Assembly (NCBI GenBank): GCA_028671895.1
Contig: CM053813.1
Span: forward strand, 38,969,501-39,033,500
Direction of reading: 5' to 3'
Source: Oenanthe sinensis
Taxonomy: Eukaryota > Streptophyta > Magnoliopsida > Apiales > Apiaceae
Length of the DNA: 64,000 bases
Shown: positions 12,775-24,567 of the stretch, one piece after another
Layout of the letters: the number at the start of each line of letters is the position of its first letter
How positions within the stretch are numbered: position 1 is the first letter of the stretch
Made by a program: the position numbers and the translations under genes
The notes under the pieces: model-generated
The model's database searches: none
Seen by the model: the letters and a program-made list of their open reading frames with translations, nothing else
What the model was told of the DNA's origin: nothing

Positions 12775-14390
12775 CCCCCTCCCCAACTCTGTCTGGCCTT
12801 AACGAGGCCACATAACATTTCCTTGTTATCTTTAAATATCATTTCTCCTCTCCAACTCCGTTCTTAGTTAGAAATTTGAGTTTGAAGTGGTAAGTTGAGG
12901 CAACAGTCTTGAACACATACATTCATGTTCGTCCGAGGATCCCATTGTAAGATGATGCGGCCTTGAACACGAGGAAATTCAACATATGAGTGGCCTCACG
13001 GGGCTCCTGCCCAATAGTTATGGGCAATTTAATTGTTCATTCCACCTTAGACTCGACTCTATTGAATCCGTATATAGTCATGTTGGAGGGAGTCAGTTGA
13101 GAGTTGGTGTACCACATTTTGATATATGCATCATGGAACAAGATGTCTATTGAATCTCTATTATCCACCAGGACTCGCTTAATCGAAGAGTTGTCTATCA
13201 CATATATTATGACCAACGGTTCATCATAGGGAAATTCACCCCTTCCATGTCAGAATCATCAAAAAAAATTGTTACTTAGGTCATTCCACTCTTTGATGCT
13301 TCCCCTATAATTTGTAGAACTTCCCTCAAGGATTCATTCTTTTCTTGCTCTAGGTTCATCAATGATGCCAAGCTTTTATCATGGGTCTTTCCACTTATGA
13401 ATTGTGCTACAAAAACTTGGCTAAGTTCCTTGAACGAGCCTATTGAATTTAGAGGCAAACAGCTATACCATCGTTGTGTCAACCCCCCTAGTTTTTTAGG
13501 GAAATCCCTGCACTTGAGGATATTAGATACGGGCTGCAACAGTAGTGCATTGGAAAATATCCTTACATGATTTATGAAATAGTCTGATCCATCATAGATA
13601 TTGATGGTTGGCATCTTAAACTTCCATGTTATATGGGCATTCATGATTTCATTCGTAAAAGGCGGAGTCAGATCGTCAAGATCATTGAGTGTTGTGATTC
13701 GGGTGGGAACAGCCCTTGGAGGGTCAACCCTTTACCTCTCTCTCGTGTCCATTCGTGGTGTGTCTTCCAGATTTATCACGAGGGGAGCCTCACGCCTTGG
13801 GGGCAACCTAGCCTCGCTTCGCTCCAAGTTTTTCCTCAATTCTCTGAGGCTTACTTCATGTGTCGCGATTCGTTCTTCCAGGGTCCTTCGGGATTGAGAA
13901 CGATTATCTCTTACGTGCTCTTTGTCTGCCCGTCTCCACATTGGGTTGACATGCCCATCCATGATATCACTATCTCTGGTGTATGATCCTGAATAGTTTC
14001 AATATCCCCTGTAAAAATAGGTTATGGGGGGTTCCAATCATTAGATGTAAAGAGCCTGGTACCCAGGAGCAAGCCCATATCGTGGGTCCATGGTAGCCCC
14101 TGCTGGGATTACCGTAGTGGAGACCTGCATATTAGGGCGAGCAGTAGTAATAAAAGGGGGGTTAGAGTTACCTGAAAAGGAGGATCAGCCTCATGAGTTG
14201 TCCCGTCAAGATGGGATGGATGAATAATCATGCTTTGGGGCCCTGATCTCTAGGTGCTCGTCCCTTGAATTTCAGTATGTGGATTATCCGTGAATGGGAC
14301 TCCCGTATCTTGAGTGTTGTGTAGAGGAATCACAGCAGTAGGGTCTCCCGTTTTTGGGATGTCTCTATCAGTTCTCTGTGTTCTCCTCAT
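12775..14390 (-). pseudogene. Ty3/Gypsy gag-protease remnant
   Basis: Read on the minus strand, an ATG at 14388-14390 opens a gag-like start (MRRTQRTDRD). A basic segment with SQSRRTLEERIATHEVSLRE and EARLPPR lies at 13962-13732. A retrotransposon-gag domain follows at 13644-13276 (FKMPTINIYDGSDYFINHVR, RWYSCLPLNSIGSFKEL). The protease region at about 13235-12880 shows KRVLVDNRDSIDILFHDA, GFNRVE and YNGILGR, then conserved flanking sequence to about 12775 (FKLKFLTKNGVGEE). Several stops and frameshifts break it, and the protease DTG-type site reads DNR. Reverse transcriptase, RNase H and integrase are absent. Confidence 0.85.
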
Positions 14391-17300
14391 TGTAACGATC
14401 AGGAAAATTATGTGTAATTTATAATATTTAAATATGTTTTTATTATAATTTATTATGTTTTAGATTATTTTTAATTCAATTATTTGCGTTTGAATTTTAT
14501 TAAATATGAAAATTACCTGATATGTGTTATGTGACTTCTATGTAGATTAAAATATTTTATTCTATTTTGTTATAATTTTTGTATTTTTAGAAAAAGGTTA
14601 TTTCGATTTTTGATTATCAGACTCAGCCTCTGTTATAGATTTGAGGACATGCTTTTGTTACCTTTATTTTTATGAAAATAGTAAAATCTTCAAAATGACT
14701 TTATTTTATTATTTTTGAAACATTCATAATATTTGAGAAATTTTGACATATATACTGTATATATTCAAAAAATAATTATTTTTATATTTTACTCCATAAA
14801 AATTATTTTTAGACAATTTATTTTAATTATGGGATAAATTATCTTTTAATCAAAATTAAGTCCCTAAATTTTTTAAAAATATAAATAGTTTTTATTAATA
14901 AAAATTTTACTAAAAGGAATTACCACCACTTGGTAATTTGGGGAAAGCTTAATTAAGGTTAAAGGTGTTCTTGGCAATCGAAGCTTTGATTTAGGTGATT
15001 GTGATTTCCGATTCTCAAATATGAGTAGTTGATGTGAATCCCATGAGTCAGGCTATGTGTTTGTATGATTGTTTTCGTGGAAAAGTTGATGATTCAAAAT
15101 CATGTACTTAACTGCTTTTTTAATCGATTAGTACTTTAATTTTTGTTGAGTTTTAGTTGAATTGATTGATATAGACGAGTAGAGCATGTCTTGATAGTCT
15201 GTTTATGATTTTTATTTAATTGTTTGTGTTTGAATTTGACCTCGCCGGATTCTTGATCGGTGACCTTGTTTTGATCGGAAAACGATTTACATGGGCTAGT
15301 TCTTGGTTTTGCTTACATTTTTGTATTGCTCGTAGTACTAGTATCGTTTTGCCCTTATTTTGTTGAGTTTTGTTGCGAGTTTGAGTCGCCGGAGCTCTGG
15401 CAGCCGGATTAATTCCGACTTGGCCGGAATCTCCATTCGTGACTTCGTTTCTAGTTTCTGTTGATACATATATGTTCTGGACTGTTGTATCAACTTTTTG
15501 GTGTTACTGATTTCAAGTTTGGCTGTATTTGCGAGTCACCGGGGCTTTATTCCGGTCGTCTTCTACGTCGAGTTGGCCGGATTATGGGGCTGAGGCCTCG
15601 TTTGATTCGATTGTTGTTTATGGATTGATAGCATTTTGATGGGGAGTGATTGAGGGTAAGGATCGTAGAGGAACAAGTTGAGTTCGTAGGTGAACGGGAT
15701 ATCACCGGAATCTGGGAAAGTCGCCAGATTCTGGTGACATTCCGACCATCTTCTTGAAGCCAATTGAGTTTGATTCAGTAAAACCCTAATCCCCAATTCC
15801 AAAATTGTTTCAGAAATCAAAAATTATTTTTATTTTCAAAAATTAGTTTCAAATCCAAAATTTATTTTAAAAATTAATTTTAATTTCAAAAATTGTTTTA
15901 AAAATATAAATTAAATTATTTTTAATTTAAAATTAATTATTTTAATTATTTTAATTTATTTAGATAGTAATTTAATTAATTTAAATTGATTGGTTAATTT
16001 ATTTTAATCAATTAGTTTAATTAAGTAAATATTATGTAAATATAATTAAAAATATTTGAATTTATTTAGTTTGAGAAATAAAAATGATTTATTTATTTAT
16101 TTTTAATTATTTAATAATTCTTCTATCCGTTTTAAATGAAACAAATTTATTTGAGACCCTAAAAATAATCTAAAATTTATAAAAATAGTTTCAATTTCTA
16201 AATTTATCTATAAATCCGGATTAATATTTTATAAAATATTTTAGTGTCTTCTAATAATTATTTGAGTGATATTTTCTTGTTGAGTCATATCTGCTACGTG
16301 ACTTCAATGTTTAATTACTTTCTAATTGTTATTACTGGTTTATTATTTACTCTTCGATATTAATACAACGTATGGGTAGACACCAGAAATGAGATAGAAG
16401 TATGTTTAGAGATGTATGTCTGTGTAGCTGTCTAAAATAGAATATTCGGTTTGTAGAGACGTGCGATGTATTATACAGTACAGAGATTCATGGTAGTTTA
16501 CCAATTTATCAACACTTAGCGAGATATTTTACCAGCTACTTTACCATGCAAGTATTTTCTTCTTGATCATCCTAAACACTTTTATTTTATTTTTTTCTAT
16601 TATTCATATCATGATAAATATTTATTGTTCAGAACTATTTATGATTCTTAAATGTTTTATTGTGCAAACAGAGTTATTTGATATTGGTACTCTTAATATT
16701 GGAAGTTGATTATAATAAACACATCATATCCAGCGAAGTATTGTAGTAAATAACGAGGATATGGTCTGTATTTAAAACTAAGTATACCTTTGACTTCGGT
16801 TTCTCTATTGGATTGAAATTTATTTAGTGTACGTGGCCGTCAGATAGGTCCAATATTTTTAGGAGGATATGGTAATCATTCCATCTTCTTATAGGCTAAC
16901 ATTATTTGCCTATTTGGTACCTATATTGAGAATCCTTGTTATAACTATGGGTATAGAAATGTACCGATATGCTATAAAGAGGTCATATTGCTAGTGAACT
17001 GATCATGTGGCAATAGTGTTTATATGTTGTATCCAATCCATATTACCCAGTGTGGCTATTATATATTGTGATTCCGCAGATGATTCGTTTTTATGACATA
17101 CTGCACTGTTTCAATTTCATTATAAACTGTTATTTATTTTACTGTTATGTTTTCATTATAAACTGATTTACATTTATGTTCTTTATTCTGATTTCCATAT
17201 TCCAGTTTTATTTCACCTGTTTATATATACTTGTTGAGCATTTCTTTGACTCACTCTTTCTTTTTATTTAAATCTTGTCGGACTGTCATTATGAGCCACA

Positions 17301-17650
17301 CCAGCAGTTCTAGCAGGCGTAGCGAGAGACAGGTGTCGCGACCGCTCGCTTCTCGGGCCTCCCATGTATCTAGTTGTTTACAGTTTGGCTGTAGCTAGAA
17401 CGTATAATAAAACTGAATCTAGACTTAAAACTTATCTAGACTTATGGATTTGAGTTTTGGATTTACTGTGTGGTTTGTAATAAAGTGGTTTGGTTTACTT
17501 TTAGTATCGGCGCTTGATTTCATACTATAACTTATTTATGATCTTTGGTTTGGCGGTCAGTGCGCATCTGGTTTATATTATTTTATTATTGTTGGTTGTT
17601 AATTGGTTGGTGACCCCCAAATCTAGACCTCAGATTTGGAGGGTGTCACA
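14391..17650. mobile_element. Solo LTR (Tekay/Del-like Gypsy type), ~3.26 kb
   Basis: Starts TGTAACGATCAGG and ends GGAGGGTGTCACA, the terminal style of large chromovirus LTRs (TGTAAC...GTGTCACA). Inside are a GC-rich stretch with repeated CGCCGGAGCTC / GGCCGGATT motifs (about 15380-15740), long AT-rich blocks and no coding sequence. Outside it, gag (left) and the primer-binding site (right) of one Gypsy element are separated, so it inserted into that element. Flanking 5-mers are ctcat and gccat, matching at three of five positions. The ORF at 15820-15563 is not recognisable. An alternative is a noncoding element of the same length. Confidence 0.6.
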
Positions 17651-17669
17651 GCCATAGTTGATGTTCGGC

Positions 17670-17690
17670 TTCCCACAGACGTCACCAAAT
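17670..17690 (-). other. Primer-binding site region of the Tat-like element
   Basis: On the minus strand the sequence reads ATTTGGTGACGTCTGTGGGA, close to the ATTTGGCGCCGTCTGTGGGA consensus after the 5' LTR of many plant Gypsy elements. It fixes the minus-strand orientation of the element and places its 5' LTR at higher coordinates. Confidence 0.7.
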
Positions 17691-17694
17691 ATTA

Positions 17695-18150
17695 TGGATA
17701 AAAAGTTAGGATGTATTTAATGCTAGGGTTGGGAGCTACGGAAGTTTAATGATTGCTCTCGTATTTCGTGACTCAATCGGTTCTCACGAGATGTCTACGC
17801 ACCTTTAGTGTTGCAACGGATCAAGTTAGAAAACGTAGTTCTAAGAACAAGTTGTTAGACCGTTTATATAGACGTCGAGAGTTTTAGTTCACGGGAATGA
17901 GTTTCCATGTAGAATTATGTTTTCTTGTTGATAGAGGTGTCTTTCACGCTACTATTTGGAATAGTTTCCTTTTATTGTGGCACAATTAATTAACTGTATA
18001 TTTAATTAATTAATCAATTACGAATTTATCTAATAAGTTGGGTGTCGAGCCTTATTAATTGGACCTCCTGTTATGACCAAATCAGGTCTAATTAATGCAA
18101 CATTAATTGTGTCTTTTAGGACTAATTTTCAGCAAATATCATTTTTTTAA
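17695..18150 (-). mobile_element. 5' LTR of the Tat-like element
   Basis: On the minus strand it holds CTATATAAACGG (TATA, plus-strand 17861-17872), then TAGAACTACGTTTT, GTCACGAAA and AACCCTAGCATTAA, and ends a few bases before the primer-binding site. The same ordered blocks occur at 1174-1367. The far boundary near 18150 is uncertain because it fades into AT-rich sequence to about 18350. Confidence 0.6.
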
Positions 18151-18375
18151 TTAAATTGATCAATTTTGATTAAAAATTATATTTAGTATAATTTTTTTTA
18201 TAAAAAGTATATTATTAAAATATATATATTTAATTTATTTTAAAATATATTTTTTAATTTTTAAAATTATAAAAAATAATTTATAATTTGTATTAAAATT
18301 TTAATCAATTAATTTACAAAAGATCAAATAATACACTTAATTCGGAAAGGGAGAGTAATGTAAGGGTGTTGACCC

Positions 18376-18764
18376 TATGTGACACATTAGTGAGACGAAA
18401 TGTCCAAAATGGCACAAACCGGAGAAATGACCCTAAATGGCACTCTAAAACGCTAATTCGTGTCACGTTTACTCAAAACGTTACACCTTGAGCAATTTTT
18501 TTTTATTTTGAAAGTTCAAAACGCAAGATTATGTAGCGTTTAAGGTCAAAATGCAAGATTATGTAGTGTTTAAGGGCAAAACACTATTTTAAGTTGTGTT
18601 ATGTACATAACTTTTTTTTAATATTTCTAAAATGCCATACGAAATAGCGTTTTTAGTTTATTCTCGAAACGTTACGCGAATCCTTGTTTTGGAGTACTAT
18701 TTAAGGCCATTTATTCAAATTGTGCCATTTTTGACATTTTATCTTCAAATTGTGCCATCTACAG
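18376..18764. mobile_element. MITE-like element with ~85-bp inverted repeats
   Basis: The left arm (18376-18460; AATGTCCAAAATGGCACAAA, AAATGGCACTCTAAAACG) is inversely repeated in the right arm (18764-18670 read on the minus strand; AATGTCAAAAATGGCACAAT, AAATAGTACTCCAAAACA). Inside is a two-copy direct repeat of about 30 bp beginning GCAAGATTATGTAG (about 18532 and 18562). No coding sequence. Long arms suggest a Mutator-like derivative; no target duplication resolved. Confidence 0.65.
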
Positions 18765-18766
18765 TA

Positions 18767-19742
18767 GGAGGGAAAAACACTCTATAATTTAAGTGTATGA
18801 GCGAATAATCATCTGTGATTTTAAAAGTCTCAAATAAACCCTTTGATTTGAATTGTTGGTTCAAGATAGTCCTTCTAGTTATTTTTTTTAACCATAGTTA
18901 GTGAACAATTTTAAAACTTTTAACAAAGTTTATGTTAATATATTATAAATCACTAAAAATATTTTAAATTACTAATATTCATGTATACTGCGATGTTAAT
19001 ATTCTGAAAATATATTAAAATATTTAATTTTAATTTTGTGACATTAATATTCATGTATATTGTAATAATATTGTTACACAAAAAAATATATCAAAAACAA
19101 TAATATACTAATTAGAATTTGTGTTTAAATAAAATACATAAATCTTATCTTCTTTAAATACGAACACAAATAAAATATGTGAAATTTATAAAAAAGTATC
19201 TACACAAGATTATATATAAATTAAAATTATTGATAAAAAATAAAAATAAATTCAAATAATGTCAATACAATATAAAAATAAAAATAATAAAATATCAAAA
19301 CTAATAAGAAATACAAGTAAGTGTGTGTTACTATTTAAACGTGACTCATATTTATTTAGTTATTAAAAAAATATAAATATTCTTCAACTAACTAAACATG
19401 TAAATATAATTTAAAAAATTACATGTTATATACATGCATCATATTGGTATGATAATTTAAGGACTTATAGAATATTTTATAAAATTATTTAATAAAATTC
19501 AAATATATTAATTTACAAATAATAATGTTACTAACAAAAAAATTAATAATAAATAATATACCATATATATGTGTTTATAGATATATTAATATAATTAGAT
19601 ATATAATAATATTACTAATCATAATTAAGAAAAAACTAAATAGAGGAACAACTTAAATTTTACGGGTTTATTTCAATCTTTTAAATCACAAGAATTATTC
19701 GCTCATACGCGTGAATATCAAAGGCTTTTTACTCTTTCACCC
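18767..19742. mobile_element. AT-rich MULE-like element with ~75-bp inverted repeats
   Basis: The left arm (TATGAGCGAATAATCATC, TGTGATTTTAAAAGTC, AAATAAACCC; 18767-18840) pairs with the right arm (19742-19663 on the minus strand: TATGAGCGAATAATTCTTG, TGATTTAAAAGATTG, AAATAAACCC). The ~800-bp interior is extremely AT-rich and noncoding. It abuts the preceding MITE and ends within about 100 bp of the likely ARF1 transcription start, so it now forms part of that gene's upstream region. Confidence 0.65.
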
Positions 19743-20550
19743 GGTACTTTAAAGAGAAATTAGAAGTCGTGGGCTTTTTAAATTTAATTGTCGACGACCC
19801 TTGTGATATAAATCTCTCTCGCCCCACCCGATCCAGATCTCTCTCTCTCAATCTCTCTCGTTCGCTCCCTCCAGGTAATTTAACTCTCTATTTTGGATCT
19901 CATCTGCCGCACCGTCACATCACACACACATGCATTTTATTTTTGTTGTAAAACTTGCGTAAATTCACTTTGTTCAGATCTATATCTATCTCGCTTATAT
20001 CATTTTATATCTCGATTGCTGTTTTTGAATTTCAATTCTACAGATTTGTAACCAGGTAGTTAAATGTTTTATTTCATTTTTAAAAACTAGCTTTGTTTTC
20101 GTTTTAAATCTATATGTTTGTGTTGATTTTATGGATCATGCTTACGTTTTGGCTTTTTAGGTTTTTGTAATTCTGTTATGCTATGAAATGATTGTGCTGT
20201 GTCGATAAATTGCTTTTTGTTGTTATGTTCAATTTTACTGAATATCAAAATGTATCGTGAATTACTAAATTACGTTTTTTTACAAACAATTTGTTAGGCT
20301 GCATAAGTTGCTATCCTTTCGTAGTTTCTTTCCATTTATGATTGAGATGATTTATCGTTACGTTTAATCTTACTGAATATCGAATGTATTGTGTACTAAA
20401 AATATTGTGCTTATGCGTGATTGTGTATATTAATATTTTTTGGGTTTGTATTGCAATTAGCGGGTGTTTGTTTAGTACCTTTTTAATTTTCATGTCTGAT
20501 ATTGTTTACTTACTAGTTTTATGAATTTTGTATTATTTGTTTGATTTAAG
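19743..20550 (+). promoter_or_regulatory. ARF1 core promoter, 5' leader and leader intron
   Basis: A TATA-like GATATAAATC near 19805-19814 precedes a CT-rich leader (TCTCTCTCAATCTCTCTCG). CCAG|GTAATT at 19871-19880 is a donor, and TTTAAG|ATTTGCAAGG before the ATG at 20561 is the matching acceptor, giving a leader intron of about 676 bp (19875-20550). Leader introns are common in plant ARF genes. The acceptor could alternatively be the AG at 20558-20559. Confidence 0.6.
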
Positions 20551-20560
20551 ATTTGCAAGG

Positions 20561-22653
20561 ATGGGGCTTTCTTTCACCAAGCTATTCAGTCGTTTGTTTG
20601 CTAAGAAAGAGATGCGCATACTCATGGTGGGTCTCGATGCAGCTGGTAAAACTACAATCCTTTATAAGCTCAAGCTCGGAGAGATAGTCACCACTATTCC
20701 CACCATTGGTAAGAACAATTACTCAAAATATCGTGTTCATTTTCATGGGCTTGCTTTATATTCGAGAATAGCCGAGTTCAGATAATGAGGATATGCGATT
20801 ACTCTGTTTTTGCGTGAAATTTTAGTCCAACACACTCTATATTGCTATTGTGGTTATATCTACTTGGGAAGTAACTATTTTATTCTTGTTTTTTATTGTT
20901 GATGGTTGATACGCATACATTTGTCAGGATTTAATGTGGAGACGGTGGAATATAAGAACATTAGCTTTACTGTTTGGGATGTTGGTGGTCAGGACAAGGT
21001 ATGCGTCCTCATTGTACTCAATTTCTGACACACATCACTAAGCATTGTTCACAGAAATTATTGACTTTACTGTTTTTTATTGTTCACAGAAATTATTCAC
21101 TAAGCATTGTTCACCAAAATTAATGAATATAAGAACATTAGCTTTACTGTTTTTTATTTGTGGGATTGTTGCTCGTTATTTTAAATTGACTTGTCGGTGG
21201 TACAAATTATTACATCTATTATGTTGTAGGATGATAATTTGTCCCTTCATTCTTGTGCGCATTCCTCTGTTTTGTAATTACTCATGTAATAACTGAAGAT
21301 GCTAGTTAATTGTTTGCACTGCAAGTTTTTGCTATGTAATAATATCACATTGTTAAATTTCTTCTTCTCTTCTAGTTCTGGATCATTAAAATTTTCATTT
21401 AGTTCTCTTCTTTTTAGTTGATTTGTATCTGATACTCCTGAGGTGAAAATAAAATTCTTTGTGATAAGATGCAAATGTCTTGTCAAAGTCTGTTATATAA
21501 ATTAGTGCATTAAGGTGCACTTTTATGTCATAATTGGTCATAATATATTGTGTGTTGTGTGTTTTTAATATGGTACTCTTGAAATTTTATTGGGAAATAT
21601 GCAGAGATGTGTTTCTGTTTCTGAACTGTTATATAGTTGATATATCATTTGAAGATCCTGACGTGCATCATGTATCTTTTTGAGCATCTCTTTTAATTAA
21701 ATAATAGAATAGAATATCTAATCTTAAATCTTAACCTTCTCATAATTATAGATTATATATTATTGGGGTATTGAAACATTACATGTTTTTTTGGTTAATG
21801 GTCAACTGCGGAAATTTAAATACTTACACACCCTGCCTCCATTGAGGTTTGAACCATCGACCTCTTACTATGATTGGTGTTGCATTATTACAGGATTGCA
21901 TTATGAACTAGTGACTAGTGTAGATGACAGATTTAGTCTTTAACATATTTGTATGTTTTTTCTGCAGATCCGTCCTCTCTGGAGACATTACTTTCAAAAT
22001 ACTCAAGGGCTCATCTTTGTTGTTGATAGTAATGATCGTGATCGTGTGGTTGAAGCAAGGGATGAACTGCACAGAATGCTGAATGAGGTAATAAGATATC
22101 CCACTTGTTTTGTTGACTGGCCTTGATTATACTGAACCCCGCTTGACATAAACAGATAATTCTAAATTTTCCCCCTAAACCGAGAATCATCAAAATTAAA
22201 AATATGTTGGTAATTTGATGTTGATGAATTATGGTGGACATTGCAGGATGAGTTAAGAGATGCCGTGCTACTTGTATTTGCCAACAAACAAGATCTCCCT
22301 AATGCAATGAATGCTGCTGAGATTACTGATAAACTCGGTCTTCACTCTCTCCGTCAGCGCCACTGGTAAATTATTTGTCCCTCCCTTCAGTTCCCTTTAT
22401 CTTATAGTCAACCTCTCCCTAATAGAGTAATAATTTTGATTTGATGTTGCAGGTATATCCAAAGCACTTGTGCCACTTCAGGTGAAGGGTTGTATGAGGG
22501 GCTAGACTGGCTCTCAAACAATATTGCTAACAAGGTATGCTTGTTCTGGTAATGGGCATGCCATAACTGTCAATTGTTCCTACTTAACGTTAACTAAACT
22601 GCAAATACAGCGGGCATATCTTAATGCTCTTGTAATTTAACTTGCAGGCATAG
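20561..22653 (+). CDS. ARF1: ADP-ribosylation factor 1 (ARF1-type small GTPase)
   Basis: Six exons, 20561-20708, 20928-20998, 21968-22087, 22247-22365, 22453-22534 and 22648-22653, encode 181 residues, the standard ARF length; the last exon holds only Ala and the stop. ARF1 recruits COPI and other coats to Golgi and endosomal membranes in its GTP form. Seen: MGLSFTKLFSRLF amphipathic N-terminus with Gly2 for myristoylation, P-loop GLDAAGKT (24-31), switch I TIPTIGFN, switch II WDVGGQDK, NKQD for guanine recognition, and CATSGEGLYEGLDWL. All key residues are present and splice sites are canonical. The start is fixed by the family N-terminus. Plants have several near-identical ARF1 paralogues, so the exact paralogue is not assigned. 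Confidence 0.97.
21785..21890 (-). mobile_element. SINE-like fragment in ARF1 intron 2
   Basis: On the minus strand there is a pol III B-box-like GGTTCAAACCTC (plus-strand 21844-21855), then CAATGGAGGCAGGG and a TTGACCATTAACC tail ending in a short A-run. It resembles the 3' part of a tRNA-derived plant SINE. The A-box half is not clear, so it is probably 5'-truncated. Confidence 0.5.
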
Positions 22654-23107
22654 TCGTCTCATTTCGAGTTTGCATAGTCCTGAAGGTCAGCTTAGAAGTT
22701 TCTTTACTGCTTTGTTGGTCAGAGATTTGTACCATCTTAATGTTGCTCTTTTTTTAATACTCTGCTCGAGGTCTCTTTTCTGGAAAATGTGATTTATTTA
22801 CTGTAGCTTCAGATTAATTCATATATTTTATTACTTTGTTTGCGGTATTCTCATTTGCCTTCTAATATGTATTCCAAGTACAATCAATATTTTTCTGCTG
22901 TTGTATATGTATCTTTAGATTAATTCCTACACATAAATCGTCAGTGACACAGGTGGATCATGGATGAGTTTTGGGTTTTGCCTTTTATGCGTTTGGTTCG
23001 ATACCTTAAGCTTAATAACTGAAGAAACTATTTTTACTTGGATATAAATATTTAAGTAAAATTCGCAATGGCGCATTCGTAGAATTGGCTTCTCCAAATG
23101 GTACTCT
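22654..23107 (+). other. ARF1 3' untranslated region and downstream spacer
   Basis: T-rich sequence after the ARF1 stop with no other gene signal. Confidence 0.5.
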
Positions 23108-23701
23108 AAAATTTTTTTGCTTCTAATTGGTACCACTATACTATTGGCCATATCCCTCCCGTTAACCTCCGTTAGTCAAACGTTATAAAAATACAATTGG
23201 TCATAGCTAAATACAATCTAATAGCACAGATGAATATCATCTAACATATCCAACCAGAATCATCCAAAAGGTCCAATCATTGTGCACAACCCAACCCACC
23301 ATATGCATATACTGAAGCCATCATGAATTTTACCGATGTAGTAAAATTTTCACATAAATCTCCCTCCCATGCTCAAACCCCAGCTCAGCCCCTTCCCAGT
23401 AACAGATGCCTTGAGCATATATAGCAACAGAAGCCTTGAACATATATGCAGAAACACATCACAAAATCTCCTTACCATTACTCTTCAACAAAAAAGTCTG
23501 GAAATCGCATTCTAAACAAATAGTTCTCCTAAAAATTCTATCAAACACCTTGAGTGCGTAAGTTCAAGTCAGTCAAGTTGACAGTACATATCAATGAGTT
23601 TGGTGATCAAGGATATTGGTCAAACCTATAATGGATAACCAATGGAGATCAACTTCGGCGTCGAAAAGTGAGTTTTGAGGGGAGCAAAAAAGTATTAAGA
23701 G

Positions 23702-24050
23702 CTCGTAAGAATATATCTAATGGGACACTAAAACACTAAGATAGTGACACCAAATTTAGTGTCAAACATACATTTGGTGTCATCTTGACATTAAATTTGG
23801 CAGTTTTTCAAAATTTCAACTATACCATCATATTTGTTAACAAAAACAAATTTAGCACTTTTAAGTTTCCAAACTCAATTCTTTATTATTTTAATAGCTA
23901 ACAAATTCTTTATAGTGTAAAAGATTCATTACAGTGTAGGATATAATGTAACTCTCATTGGAGCTGATTTTATAAATTATATAATTTTGACATTAAAATA
24001 GTATCAAAATAACACTATTTTAGTGTTATCCATTGAAGATGATCTAAGTG
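23702..24050. mobile_element. MITE-like element nested in the MULE-like element
   Basis: Inverted ends: left CTAATGGGACACTAAAACAC, right (minus strand) TCAATGGATAACACTAAAAT. The interior has repeated AGTGTC / GACACC / GACATTAAA motifs in both orientations. Boundaries approximate; no clear target duplication. Confidence 0.4.
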
Positions 24051-24168
24051 TCTTATGTAGGGTTAGGTTCTTTGTAAGGGAGTTGAATGACTAGTTTGAA
24101 ATTGTTTTCAAGATGGAAGGATTGAATTGATTGATGTAGAAGGGCTGATAGTGAGCGAATTAAGAATA

Positions 24169-24567
24169 GAGCAAGTCCAACAATGTCTTAGTTAATTTCC
24201 TATAAGTATTATAAATAATGAGTTTTAGTAATTTAGGTAATCTAATTTATATGTGAACTCTAACAATTTTTCATGTATTCATTCCATATTACTATTATAA
24301 TAATACATTTGAATCTAGTTAGTTTTAAAGAGAAGGAATGAGAAAAATAGAAAGAGAAAAGATGTGAGAAAATGGAGAAAAATGAATTTTTTTATTCATT
24401 AGGATATATCAGAGAATCTCTATTAATAGGATATAACTAGTAAAATTTAGAATATATCAGTTATTTAGGGACCTAAATCACTAAGATATTGTTTGGAGTT
24501 GTATTTTAGGTCATATTCCCCATTTTTGAGCTTATGAGCTCATTTAAGGATACCGTTGAACTTGCTC
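24169..24567. mobile_element. MITE nested in the MULE-like element
   Basis: Terminal repeats GAGCAAGTCCAACAATGTC (left) and GAGCAAGTTCAACGGTATC (minus strand from 24567), a typical end type of short plant MITEs. The ~400-bp interior is AT-rich and noncoding. Flanks do not show a clean duplication. Confidence 0.55.

Noticed and set aside
13601..13986. Two overlapping plus-strand frames
   Set aside because: They are antisense to the gag remnant, which shows real domain similarity.
15563..15820. Minus-strand 85-codon frame in the solo LTR
   Set aside because: It falls in the GC-richer part of the LTR with no family features; composition explains the openness.
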